DNA of 64,000 nt from Oreocharis arfaki (Eukaryota > Chordata > Aves > Passeriformes > Paramythiidae), in the NCBI GenBank assembly GCA_013398015.1, contig VZRR01002171.1, forward strand, positions 496,001-560,000. Reading direction: 5' to 3'. Position numbers and translations under genes: made by a program. Each line of letters opens with the position of its first letter. Within the stretch, counting starts at the first letter, position 1. The notes beneath the pieces were generated by a model, which searched no databases, was not told where the DNA came from, and saw only the letters and a program-made list of their open reading frames with translations. Below, piece by piece: positions 1 to 12,829 of the stretch.

Positions 1-3000
1 TTAAACTCCCTTGTCACCAGGACTGAATTTTTCATTATTAAAAGTACTAAGTAACATGTCATTGCCTTTGTCGCTGTGCGAGATAATTGCAGGCTCTGTA
101 CTTTAAGGAAACAAACTGAAAAAAAGACTATTTACATACACTAAGAACATGCACAGATTACCTTCAGCTGGCCTGTTTATACTGGCAGCCTGTATTATAT
201 AGGAGATTAGATAAATGTACATAAATATTAGGCATAACAAATATTTAGCAGTGTTCCTCTGTCCTTGTGTTATGCTGCATGTAGCTCATTACATCACATG
301 CCTGGGAAGGCTGGGGACACACACGTTTGGCTCCTTTAGGTCACCTGGGGTAAGAGACTGCCTAAGCAAAATGGTTTCTTAGTAAGCCACAGTTTTTGGT
401 GTATTATTTCCATTTGAATGTTCAGGTCGGAAACCGCTGCAGCTTAAAAACTATGAATCAGAGGGAAGCATCAGGATGAATTAGGATATGATTCAGTTAT
501 TGCCTTTGTTTTATTTGTAGTTACCAGTTTGCATTGCCAAGTTAAGATGGTTTTGTTACTTGTCTTGTGCAAGTAACCGATCCATTTACACTCTCAGCTG
601 GGAGTAATAAAACCTTCAAGACCTTAGTGGTCAACTCTCGTCTATTTAAATACTTAGCATTAAATATTTTGTAATTTCCTTCTCTGTATTTTTGTATTTA
701 ATTGAATTGATTTTTCTTCATTTTTAATAACATCAAAAGAAAAAAAAGGTCAAATACAGAGTCTGTTTGTCTCAGTGGCTGAGTATGAAAACTGGTCAGC
801 CTGGAGGCAGCAGGGGTGGCTTCTTCTGTTGCTCCCTGGGAGTTGGGTGTCTCCTGCTGGGAAGGTGTATTCTGAGAATGTTGGTGCCGTGAGACCAACG
901 TGGGTAAGCTAGAACAGGCCTGGGAGGTTGGGGTGTCTTTTCCCTTCATTTTATTTCGCAGGGTTTCTCCTGTGTAAGATGATGATGATTGCTCATTATG
1001 AAATACGCAGTTTAAAATTTGGACTGTTTCTCTTTTTCCATCCATAAATTTCAAAATGGGTTACAGAAGTTGATGTATTACTAGCTCATGCAAAGCAGTG
1101 CACAGAAAGCTAGACTTCATTATTTTAAAAATGGCTGTATTTTTGGAGGTCCACTTTTAGACATCTGTTGAAGCTTTTTCAGAAGCCCAAATGTAACCCA
1201 GCTGCTATTGTTTCAATATTCAACTCTTACAACAATAAATAACTATTTTATTAACCTAACACTTCATCTGGTGTCTGGCACAGCAAACGAATCCCAGGAT
1301 GTCAGAGCCAGTGCTGTGAAACCTTTGTGATATGTGGGAAAATCTTTGGAGTCCAAGAGAACCAAATTCACAGGCACAGTTGCAGGGTCATGGCTTGGAG
1401 AAGGGGAGGAAATATACCTCATGAAGAAGGAAAAGCAATAAACTATTGAGCAAATTATATTCCAGTGAACTGAGAATATAATTTCAGGTGCTGCATTTGG
1501 ACATATTTTTGCAAGTCAAAATGAATGAGTAAACAAATCAGTGAATTCAAGACCTTGATAGTCTTTAGTCATCCTTGATATGAAGACCTCTGAAATATTT
1601 CTGCTGGACATATTAACCTCTGCATAGAAACATTAAAATCACAATTTAGTAGTCTCAGCTTTGGTAGTAGTAATTCCTAAAGTCCTTAGAAGTGGATATT
1701 CTGAAGAATCTGTGGACCACAGCTTGGAAAGCACTGTTTCAAGCGCCCTGCCTGATTACAGAGCTGGCAACTGCTGAATCTCTAGAAACATTTCTAAGGA
1801 GGAAACTTCGGATGCCTAAGTAAACAATAAATACATCTGAGCTGCATAAAGATTTTCTTACAGCAGCTGTGGGACTGTCCTTGTTGCTTTACGCTATGGA
1901 AAGTTCAGGGACTTTTTTTCATGTACCTGGAAAGATTTGATTTCAAGCTGGAGTCAAGCCTCTTCCCAGGTGCCTGCAGTCTGGTTGTGGCCATTATCTG
2001 CCGTCTCTCTTGCCGGACCATTTGTTACATATCCCTCATCCATCCAGTTCTTCCCTCTGCTTCCTTTTTTATCTCTCTCCTTTCCTTACTCCCACTATAC
2101 CTAAAAAGTGGTATGATGTTCCATGATGTAAATTGGTATTTTTAATAGAATTTTTCTGTTGAGGCTTCTTTTGTTTGTTTGCTTGAGCTATGTCTGTATT
2201 GAGTGTTCTTTCTCTGGAGGTTGTCCAAGTAGATTTTTTTACTGGCTATTTAATAGAGTTTTGCTGTACATTTTTATATGTATTTTTAAGTGCAAGACAC
2301 AAAACATACTGAGCTTTAACTGAAATGACCTCATTAATAGTTGATTCTAAATCTTCAAAAATGGGATATTTTGTCTTGTCGTGTTAGCAGCTTGTTGCTG
2401 TGCTGGGAGGATGATCCACGCTGTGATCATCAAAAAGAGATAATGGAGGGATCTTCTGAAGATGATGTCAGTATCCCTGATGTTATTTTGCTAGAGATTT
2501 CAAAATGGACAGTGTGATGTACTTTTCTGTATGACTACGTTTATACTATTTCAATACGAGGCAGAGAAATACATTCCCAAGCATATGTGTGCTTACCTAC
2601 TGCTTCAAAGGCAGTAGAAGGATGAAGCAGGTAGTGACAGTGAAAAATGCAGTTACTGAGGTATAAAAGAAGAGTCTGAAAGTAAATGCTGTTAGAGCAC
2701 AGAACAGACTTTCGGGAATCACAGCATCGTGGCCTGATTTCACTGCATCATGAACCCAGTGGAAGGACAGAACCTGAAATGTGAGTATCTGACAGTTTTG
2801 TAGTATAGAGGGATATACTAAATCTACTAAATGGCGTCTGGGGGAACAGAGTGCATAATATTAAAAATATCATGTAAATAACAGCTTCTACAGGTGTTTC
2901 TGTTTGTACTGAACCTGTAAAATCCAGAAGCTCCTACTGACTGTAAAATTAATAACAGGCAAAGTCGATGCTAAATGGCCTCAAGAAAAAAGGCACAAAA

Positions 3001-4824
3001 ATCTTAGAAAAAGTCAGGATCGATAGGATACCTCTTGCAGTACAATATTGAACCTTCTTCCCCCTTCCCCCAAAATAACATTGTCAGTTATACAGCAAGG
3101 CTTTTACTTACTTCTGCTAATGGAAAACTGTGATAACGATCTTTGAATAATAGGGGTTTAGAAATAGCAGTTCCTGGGTCCTTATACCAGCTTTACCAGT
3201 CAATACTGTAGTTTTCTTTTTGTGAGGCAACAGTCTTGGAGGCAGGGAAGGAATCAGTGCCACACTGGGTTTTTTTTGTTTTTTTGTTTTTTAATCTCAT
3301 ATGAATTATTAAATGCAAATTCAGCAATGCAAAGGAGGAAAAAACAGGTTTTTTTCCTTTTGAGTTTGCTGATTAGTCAATTGCTTAGTTCATGGAGGAT
3401 GCCACTTGTGTCAAGTTTCTGTATACTTTCATAGAACTGGAGCACGATACTTACCGTATCTCAAGTGAATGATTTTTCAATTAGCCTGCAGTTCCTTGGC
3501 TGTATTCCCTTTGCAGTCCTATGTGGATGATGTAGAGCAAAGGTTTAAGATGTTTTGGACAATTTATGATGTTTGGAGAGGCTATTTGTCAAGAAACAAT
3601 ATCTTCAACAACTTTTATGTTCAATTTTCATCCTGGGTATTTTGTTTATTTTTACAGCATTCTTTTTGAGGTGTAAAAGCTAACTTGAGGGTATTGTTTA
3701 AAATCGGGGGGGAAAGGGGAGAGGAAAAAAAAGCTAGTGTTCAAAGATGGCGATATCAGGGGGCAGATGACTGTTTTTATGATGGAACTGCAGATGGGAG
3801 GGAACTGTGAATTGGTTTACTCTGACAGCCAAACCGTGAAAGAAAGGAAAGATCAGAAATATTTGAAAATGAGATCATACAGCATGTGAACTATACAGAC
3901 ATCTTAACCATGTTTTTTTTATGAGAAGTCTTACTGACATTTGAAAAGCAGGGACCGGTTCCCTAGTCTTAAGGTTGACTGACATTTAGGGGCAGCGTAA
4001 GGCATGATTTCCTTCCCCTCTTTTTAAATTGAAGTTTTCATAAATTGGGGTGAAGGAGAAGCCCGGTTACGTCTTGCAAAGCATTCAGATCTGTGTAGAA
4101 ATATGAAAAAAGTAACCTATGACATTTTAAACACTTTGCTGAATCTTGTTTTGTTCCACATCTATAGAGGCATGGATACAGAGCTGTGCTGCCATGGGGA
4201 GGGAGAGAACATGAAAATGGGTTCATTTCAGATATTTTTCCCAGCAATTCAAACACAATTGCACAGAATTATCAAAATCAGGGAAATTTGGGGTAGTCTA
4301 CAAGTACTGCTGAACAAGCTGCTGCTCTGTAAGACCAGGGCAGCACGTTTTATCTTTGTCCCAGATACAAGCAGGCAGCCAGGCTCACGCCAGGGACAAG
4401 TTCAGGAACAGCTGCACTTGCTGGCATGGGTGGGCAATACCAGCACCAGCAAAGGGCATTCAGTGTGCACCACTGAGACACTGTGCCAGTATCGTCACTT
4501 AGAAAGCATTCAACTTCCTGTGTTCTTCTTCACTAATGTCTTTCTCTGCTCTTAGAGGCTTGAGACACTTCCCCTGAAAGGGCAGTACCATGGTGTGATT
4601 GATAAAGCTACCAAAGCTACTCCTGTTTCCTAGTGTCCCAACAGACTGGGGTCTGCATTTACCCCTCAGGTGTATTTTTTTCTTCCAGCCAAGTCTGACC
4701 TGCAGTATTAGGGTACTCCTAGTTACAGAAAGCACACCTGCTTGTTAGGTTTTAAAGCCATTCTCTAGGTACCTTCTTTCTTTGACCCCCAAACCAACTT
4801 AAATTAGTCATGTAAGAACTTAAC
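1..4824. other. Anonymous non-coding DNA, no gene recognised
   Basis: AT-rich intergenic or intronic sequence. Open frames are short and resemble no family I know. The only mildly protein-like one is a Ser/Thr/Gln-rich frame on the minus strand at 698-1054, described separately. Near 2597-2630 a small segment can form alternative short hairpins. A G-rich run lies near 3704-3725. No transposon, RNA gene or promoter was recognised. Confidence 0.7.
698..969 (-). other. Doubtful candidate terminal coding exon
   Basis: Read on the minus strand, a splice-acceptor-like sequence ends in ACACAG just upstream of base 969. It is followed by an open frame of about 90 codons ending in a stop near 698. 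The part from the acceptor on is rich in Ser, Thr, Gln and Pro (motifs such as SQNTPSQQETPNSQGATEEA) and ends in a hydrophobic and lysine-rich tail. I do not recognise the protein. The full frame (698-1054) is 118 codons, a length expected by chance several times in 64 kb. The pyrimidine tract before the AG is weak. Treat it as a hypothesis only. Confidence 0.1.
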
Positions 4825-4827
4825 TAA

Positions 4828-4885
4828 GGGCTTGATCCAGACATCCTGGGTAATGAAAGACAAAATCCCAGGTGGCTGCTGAAGC
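4828..4885. repeat. Possible half of a MITE-like amniote relic
   Basis: The stretch begins with GGGCTTGATCCAGA and continues with words resembling a short palindromic interspersed repeat common in amniote genomes, as I remember it. Only one end is visible and no matching inverted terminus follows, so this would be a half element or a chance match. The family name is not known to me. Confidence 0.25.
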
Positions 4886-4895
4886 TGAAAAGTGG

Positions 4896-7800
4896 CAGAA
4901 TGTTTGGTAGTGGTTTGAAATGAGTTTCTGAGAGTGGCATCACTCTGCAGCTGGTCCTGCTTTTGGGGGTGATGACAGCTAGATGTTGCAGTCAGGCACT
5001 AAGCTGGTTTAGGGTAATAAAGACCATCAATGGAGGACATTAATGTTTAGGTGGGCTCCTACTAAACCTATCTAAAGAGGAGTGATAAAAGTGATAAAAA
5101 TTCCCATAGTGTAATTTGAGTAACATAGAAGAGTGACTAATGAACTGCTTTGCTTTTATAGCTAAGCAGATTGGGGATAAGATGGGTTCTAATACATCCC
5201 TACTATGCAATTATCATGGGAGGATTTTAAGTTTACATTTTAAATTTAATTTTCAGTATCATATATTGCCACATGTGTGTGTGAATACAGGCTTCTTGTG
5301 TGCTGAGGAACAAAAGCTATGCAGTTCCGTTTAATATAGGTTGTGTGTATTTATATCTTTCTAATCTATAAATCTTTTTATGTTTATGTTTTAAAAGCAC
5401 CTGTTAACAATTTAGTAAGCCTTTTTTTGCCAGCATGGGTGGTTTGGGTGTTTCTATTGCTCTTACCTTTTAAAAATAAACATCAGAAGTACCGGCCAGG
5501 ATTCTCTGCTGCTCCAGCAGTAGCCAACATGGAGTGGGAGGACCATCAGGGAGCTATTTATGACAACATGTTCCTCTAGCAATTACTGCTCAGGAAACCA
5601 AATAAATGATAGTAGCTTCAGGATTTCTCTGATCAAGGAGCCGCCAGATGCACTCCTAGTGGACACCATCAGTTTGCAAAATTCAGGGGCACCCATCTCC
5701 TCCCTTATTCCCGTGATTTCCCTCTCTTGTTGCTCTCAGATTCGATTCGTCCTTGCACCATGCCAAAGTTTCCTTCTTTCCTTTGAAGCAGCTGGGGTTC
5801 GTCTACAGATGTTAGCCTAATACTGACTGTGTCCCCTATACCTTTCATATGCTTATTGCCAGGCGTATCGTGTCCTCCTGTCAGTGACTCTCTGGAGGAT
5901 GCCCACAGCAGCACTGACAGTGAACAGCACTGAGTCGTGACAAATGGGACTGGGCTGGGAGGCTGAGAGCCTCAGGGAGCATCATCTGACCAGCTCCTGT
6001 GTCTCCTGTGGTGGTGATGAAGCCAGAGGATGTGGCAGCTCTGTGGTAGATCTTTCTCATCGCTGCGCTGTTTTTCAAGCATAGAGTAAGAGTTGGGGTT
6101 CCAGTCTGGAAGTGTTTTCCAGGTTTCTTTTGAGTGTTTAATGATGTTTGACTAAATGGAACAGTAGTAGTAAGAGTCTTGAGAAGCCTCCAGAGCCTCA
6201 GAGTCTGTATTCAAAACCTAGCAAGCAGAGAAAAATATTCTGGATTAGGTACTTTTTAAGTGAGTTCTTTAAACCTAAAGCCCTTGGTCTTGTCTTCTGG
6301 AAGGCTTTTGATCCTTCATTTCTTCATGAAAATCCTTTTTTCTCATTTTCTTGTGCCTGGGTTGTAGGACTCTAAAATAACTGCTTTGCTTGTAGAAGGC
6401 TGCTTAAAAAGAGAAGGTTTTTTTCTCATGGAAATATAGCAGTAGCAACTAGCAAATCTTTTAAAGCAAAAGGACGAAAAGGACAGTGGGTAATCCAGTA
6501 ACTGTGTGAAAGAGATTTATTCTGGAAAACACACATTGCAGAAGAAAGCATGCAGCTTCCTTCATTCACCTTGTGTTGTGGAAGTGTAAAACAACAGGAG
6601 GATTGAGCCCAGGGTGTGCATTCTTGCTGCCTAAGCATTACTCTCAGGCTTGCCGTGGGTCCACAGGGCTGCCACAGCATTGTGAAAGCTGAAGAAGAAA
6701 GCCTGTTTTTGTAGAGAGGAGAATTTGGCTTCTAGCATTCATCTGTCTCTTCCCCTGAGGTAGTTACTGAAACAGATATTTTCTTGCTTTAGTGTGAGCA
6801 ATGGCTGAGACAGTTTTACCTCTAGCTTGGAGATGGTGACTTCAACAGGTTTGAAAGGGAAGGTGGCAAACCTGGGTCCAGCCCACCATGGAGCAGTCTT
6901 TGAGTCCCTGAGTAGTCAGAGGACAGAATGTGGTACCGCAGAGCTGTCTTTAGGTCTTCAGCTGGAAAGAATCACACTCTGCAGTTGGCACTCCTTGACT
7001 TAGTGGGATCCCCTAGCTGCCCTCACCCTGACTCAGGTAGGTCAGCTGAGTCCTCGGGTTGAGAGGATTAAGCAAGGCCTTGGAGAGAGGAATAAGCAAA
7101 AACCAAGTGAACCAGCTTTCCATTGAAAGTTCTGCCATGCTTACTTCCAACCTCCTTTTCTTGACTAATGTTTGGGTTCATTTCTTTCATACCAGTATAC
7201 TGGTGGTACTGAAGATAAGAAGAGACTTGGTCCATCACCAAGCATGAATTTTCAGATAATTTATACTTGGCTCTGCAGTAGCACTTCAGAACCATGACTA
7301 GGAAGATCACTGACGAAAACTCCAGCCTGGCATCATCTAATTACTGCTTCTTTTGGATGTGCCAAAGACTTAATAATTTGTTACTTTTTCTAGGGGAAGG
7401 GGAAGTGATTTTGATTTCTTATGGAAAGCAGAGGTACCACTGGGCTACCTTTAGCAGTTCCACAGATATGAAGGGCAAATTGAGCTTCGTGATCCTGCCA
7501 GGCCTAAATTCAACAGTCTGGCTCAGGATTTATAAATATTATTCTCTGGTGACAGACATAAGTGGTCCTGTTAACAGCAAGCCTTTATGTTTTCCTGCCC
7601 TTCTGTTCTTGTCCTTCACATCAATTCTGTCTCTTAATGTTTTGCCAGGACATCTTGGTAGCTCTTTCTCAGTTGAGCTCAGTGATTCTGTTACTTCCTT
7701 GATTTCGGTCTCCTCCTCAGTGTTCAACTCTATTTTATTGTGCCATTGCCAGAAAGAAAAAGACAGCCTACCAGGTGTGTTATTGCAGTCTCTCACTGCA

Positions 7801-10352
7801 GTTGAAAACCTGTATTCCAGGTTTTTATTATAAATGAGCTGTCTGGTCAGCTGGGAGAATTGAGTGCAGTGACAGTGTGGCTCTGTCACTGGCATTCTTT
7901 CCCCTAGGCCAGAAGGTTGTACTTCCATTAGTCCTGTACCAGAACATGGCTCATCCCCAGTGCTGCAGCTGAGTGCCAGGCTACTTGAGGAGCAGCACTG
8001 TGGATGAAATACTGCATTGAAGCACCTTGTCCTGGTGGCTGGTGGCCAAGTAGAAGTGGAAATATCCCAGAGAAGGATTTTTACTTTTTTTTATTCTAAA
8101 GAAGAAGGTCTGTTCCTTTTGTCTTGGTAGTATTTTGTCTTTGACCAGAGCAAGTACAAATGTCGAGGTCTTTGTGTAAGAGCCATGGGGCAGCACTGAG
8201 TGGCATCTCTGTTTGGGGAAATGGTCACTCCCCTGACAGTTTAGTCAAAGGTATTTAGGGTGTCAGAAGTCTAAGAGGTAAATTATAAAACTGAGCTGGG
8301 TTCATGAATAAGAAAGCACAGAAACAAAAAGCCAAGTGCTGGGTTTCATACTAGATAGCTCATTAACTTAAAAACAGAGTACAAATGTAAATTATAACCC
8401 TTGTTATTACTCATAACTACAGTTCAGACGATAACTTGGCAGTTTGCCCACAACTCTTAGATAAACCAGTAGCCTCCGGAATAAATTATACATCATACAT
8501 AATACATAATTGTCCTTAAAAAGGCAATAATTGTTCTAAAAGGTAGAGTTTGCAGCGTGTTTCACATGAAATGTATGCCACAAAGCCAGCTCAGTTGCTC
8601 AGGCTCCAGGTTTCTGGATAACCTGTGTCCTCAGCAATACTGGAATTACTGTTGCCCCAAACCTGCATTGTCTCAGTACTATTTCACAAAACTAGTAGTC
8701 TTCTTGTATTCTCCTGTGGCAGAAGTCTCTGTGCCTCTTTCAACCTGGGCTATGGCAGATGCTCTCACCTTTTTTGGTTTCTTCTTGATGAGTCCTGATG
8801 GATAGAGGATGTGTCAGCCTGGAAGGGCTCATATCCTGGGGTAATAGCTGGATTTAAAACAGAGTCTTGTTTCCGTGCAGTCACCCTAAATCCTTTATTC
8901 TCACAGAATGAGACACTTGTGCTCAGTTATACTTTGTAGAGGACACCAGGACAAAGCCAACAATAGAAACACACACCACAAGAAACACCCTTTCCCCAGT
9001 CTCAACACCTCTTCATGTACACAAGATTCTGCGTAGGCTCTTTCAACTCTTATCATTGTTAGACACATTTAGCAGAAAACCCTCACACCTTACCCCAAAT
9101 CCTTTTTTGAAAAACATGCCTTCATCATGGTTTTTGTGTCAGATTTTTTTGGTTTGCAGTTTTATAATGTTAATGCTGGGTTGCCAGTACAAGGCTTTGT
9201 TTCTACGATCAAACTTCCGATTAATTCTCTTTGCCTGCGTAGGTATTTTTGTAAGATAGACAGCAAGAAGGGTATGTGTACTTTGTCTTTTTTTTTTCCC
9301 TGTGTTTATTTGTCTGCACAAGACACATTACAGGAAACCTTTCACACGGGAGTTGCTGTGTGGCTGTAATAATTGATACCAGAAAGTTATATGAAGGTCT
9401 TGTTGTGCTAAACAAACTAGCTTTTTCTCAGAATAAAAAGATAAATGGTGCACCTAAAAAAGAAAACCCTTAAAAATGACCTATGGTGTAAGATATATAA
9501 ACTACAGGAAAAGTACCCACATATTTTTTATCATTGTAAAGAAAGGTTGCTGTTTTTCTACCACAGTAACAGAATAATAATATGTTCGGTTAGCAAAAAC
9601 TCATACAGACAAATGTTAAGATGCTAATAGATGTTGCAAGCCAGAACTTGAACAGAGAATTCTGCTTTCCTAATGTGGGTTTGCTGCCCTTCAAATGATT
9701 AGATTCTGTCAATCAAAGACTGTTTTCACATATAAAGCTATTATAGTCTGATCTTCCTCATTTCTGAAGGGCAACCAAACTTGAATGCTCTTGGTGATAA
9801 AATACTGGTTGCTTTATGCCCTGATTTTATAGATGGGTGTTAAAACAAATTTAGTCTTAAACTTTCTGTGGAAATAATTTGAAATGCAATTTGCTATGCA
9901 TGTATTCATCTTCTCTCCTCTTGCTCTTCAGATTTTTCCACTGATATATTGATCATAGTAGATAAAAAAGGTTATCTCACACCAATTTCCACCATGGCCC
10001 ATCTCACTATCCAGGGCTTTAGCTGAGCTTACTCTAAGCTATCTAAATGAAGGATCTGCAAGAATACACATCTCTGTTCCTGAGCTAGCAGCCTAAATTT
10101 AGTAGATATAAGAGTGGTCTTAGAACTGAGTTACTTTGGTGGCATAGGGCTTGTAGCCTGCTGGCAAATACAATCTCCTGCTAGCCCAGGTTTCAGAGTG
10201 ATGCTGGAAGTCCAGACTCTTCAATGGTTGACACTACCTCCCCCAGTCTGGCTTTGAGGTGCCTCTAAGTTAGCTGGCTTTGCATTCATGGGAATTTGCC
10301 CACGGTAAGGGGAGGCAGAGTGGGAGTGGACCCCAGGGACTGAATGCCATGG
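4896..10352. other. Anonymous non-coding DNA, no gene recognised
   Basis: No exon, repeat family or RNA gene was recognised. It contains the longest open frame of the window, 179 codons on the plus strand at 7294-7833, with an overlapping 129-codon frame on the minus strand (7539-7928). Neither shows a domain, a signal peptide or a biased composition that suggests coding. AT-rich runs occur at 8470-8530 and 9280-9600. Confidence 0.65.
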
Positions 10353-10422
10353 CATCATGGCTCCATCCATGGCTCCATGGCACCATGGCTCCATCCATGG
10401 CTCCATGGCACCATGGCTCCAT
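10353..10422 (+). repeat. 28-bp minisatellite, 2.5 copies
   Basis: Two 28-bp units (10353-10380 and 10381-10408, one base different) are followed by a half unit (10409-10422). Each unit is made of two related 14-bp halves built around CCATGGCTCCAT, so the array is also about five 14-bp subunits. CCATGG is self-complementary and recurs, so both strands carry it. Open frames across the array (10221-10464 on minus, 10280-10552 on plus) are produced by the tandem unit and are not taken as genes. Confidence 0.9.
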
Positions 10423-12829
10423 CTCCCTGCAGTGGGCTGGGCTGGGGCTCTCACCAGGGCTCATGGTGGTGCAGCCATGGGAAGTGACTGCAAGGGGTAG
10501 TCAGTGCAGAGAGCTGAAGAACCACAATCAAAACACACAGAAACTCCCATGAGATGGAATAATTTTAAGCAGGCATGAGTTTAAAATCTCCGTGTTTTCT
10601 GGTACACTGTTGTGGTTTCTTTCTGTGCAAAACACTGCATGATAATAATGTTCTTATGTCAACCTATGGTATTTCCTGTTGAGATTTCTTAATGGTGTTT
10701 ATTAGTTTAATTAAAGAAATACAAATTATTGAAAAGCATAAGCACAGAGACAAAAACAAGGTTGAAGAATCTATTTCAGCTCTGTGTTCCCTGCCTTTTT
10801 GAGCGCTTGATTTCAACACTTGTGTTACAACAACACAAACAGTATTTTTGGGAGTTGTGTGTGTTTTAGAGAGATAATTGCAGTTACGTCAGGCATTGCT
10901 CTTGCTCCATTACATCTAAAACTCTTGATGGCTTTGGTGTTGCAACTCTAAGAGACTTGCCTTTTAGGGGTAGGCCACTATTTCAGGATTAAAAATAAGT
11001 TATCTTAGGAGGTTATTATTACACCTGTAGTGATACAAATAGGATAATTCACTGCACTCTATAGTCACTTAAAACTTGCTCTTTCTGAACACATGTCAAA
11101 CTTGCTTGCTAAAATACTGCTGAAGAGGTAAAAGAAAATGTTGCAGACATGGCTGCAGAAAGTCCACTTCTTCTTCGAAACAATAATTATGGCTTTTAGC
11201 TGTAGTACTTGATCTAAACAACCTGCTTTTGTCTACAGCATGTCTGGAACCCCATACTATACGGAGTTGTTGACCAAGAGACTAGATTTGTTTCCTGTCA
11301 GGCTGAATGCAGGGCAGCCTTACAGCCAGTGGGCTCACTACCTTACTCTGAATTTACTTGTGTACTGGAAAATTGGGAAAAACTTTCCTCCTGTATGCAA
11401 CCTCCTCCTGCTCAGACTAAGCCTTGGGTGGCTGGTGTTCTTGCTTTATCTTCCATCTTCCCTTCCTTCTTCATGTCTCTTGCAGAAATTGGTGTGTATT
11501 GGGGTTTCTTAACATAGAGTGTTGCGGGATGCTTAACTGCCTGCTCTGATCCCTTCCCTTCCCNCCAGTTATCATGTCCCTGTCAGCCAGAGGATGTCAG
11601 ATAATAAGTAGCTTTCACCCGTGCGGCATGGTGCTTCTCAAACAGTGTGGGACAGGTAATTAGAAACATCTTGGCTTTTCCTTGCTTTGTCTGTGAGGAA
11701 ACGCTCTCGGTTAGCCTGTGATTTTAAGCTCTCTCTGTTGTGGCAGGGGGGGGGTTGCCGATGGGATTGCTCCCGTCAGCTTGGAGCAGAGTTACAGCAC
11801 CTCCTTCCCCGGAGTGAAGTGCCCGTGTCCGTGCGCCGCAGGCTCGTTAAAGCTGGTGCCCAGCCGGAGCAGTTTGCTTTTCTGTAATGGCTTTTATGGC
11901 GTTGTCTCGTGGAAGTAGGTCTGTGTGAAGACAGCCAGAGTTTAGAGCAGTTAAAGCTTCTGATGGAGATTACCATAATTACAAGCGATCAACATTCAGT
12001 GCTTTCTCCCCTCCACCCTTCCTCCCAGCACAGCTTGTCTCGGGTCAGGCTGCAGAGAGGCTGCCTGGAGAAAGTGCCTTTCCAGTGACAGCCATGCTCA
12101 CACACTGCCCAAAGGGTGACATCACTGCCTACCTGCAAGACCATTGGGTTTAGGTTATTGCTGTATTTCCATCAAAGGCAACTGAATTGGCACTTTGCTT
12201 AACAGTGCTATACTGATACTCCTTACCTTCGTCTGTTCATTTGTGTTTTAATCATAAACTCATAGTTTATGTAATTGTGATTCTTGTTTTAAGTGGCATT
12301 CCCCACGGGATTGCTTAAGAATGCACCTACAGAGATCTTCCTTAGTCATTTTCCCTCAGTCACACCCCTTCCAGCACTTGCTAATGTTTTGAGGCAATAG
12401 CCAAAAGTCATGACAGTGAAAAAAGGGTTAAAGGCAAGAAATACAAGTACATCCTGGATAGATGAATCCATTTTTCCACTAATTAATAGCGTGCTTCTAA
12501 CAATGGAAAGCTATTAAAACATGAAGGTATATTTTGTGAATCACATTTATCAACCACTATACATGCTGAAGTTCCATTATTTATTCTGTATTTTTTACAT
12601 AGCGTATGGATTTTTTCATTCAAATGTGGAAGGTAGCAACAAAACCCTCTTTTTTCCCTCCATTTAAGTATATATTCATGCAAAAACGAAAATGTAATAA
12701 GAACAGTACACTCTTATGTCAACAGTAACCTTTAAATGGTGTTCTTTAGATAAAACTGTGAATATTGGAAAAGAAAAAAAGAAAGATAAGTGGTTCTTGT
12801 ATTCATCTTTGTCCAAAATCTGTTCTACC
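10423..12829. other. Anonymous DNA with a mildly CpG-richer patch
   Basis: No gene recognised. At 11690-11930 the sequence has about a dozen CpG dinucleotides in 240 bases and a run of nine G (11746-11754), clearly more than its surroundings but well below the island at 43.2 kb. There is an undetermined base (N) at about 11564. Open frames here are short and overlap in several frames. Confidence 0.6.

Noticed and set aside
10221..10552. Met/Trp/His-rich frames on both strands as genes
   Set aside because: They are translations of the CCATGG minisatellite and its flanks.
11690..11930. CpG island
   Set aside because: About a dozen CpGs in 240 bases is above background but too sparse. It is noted only as a CpG-richer patch.
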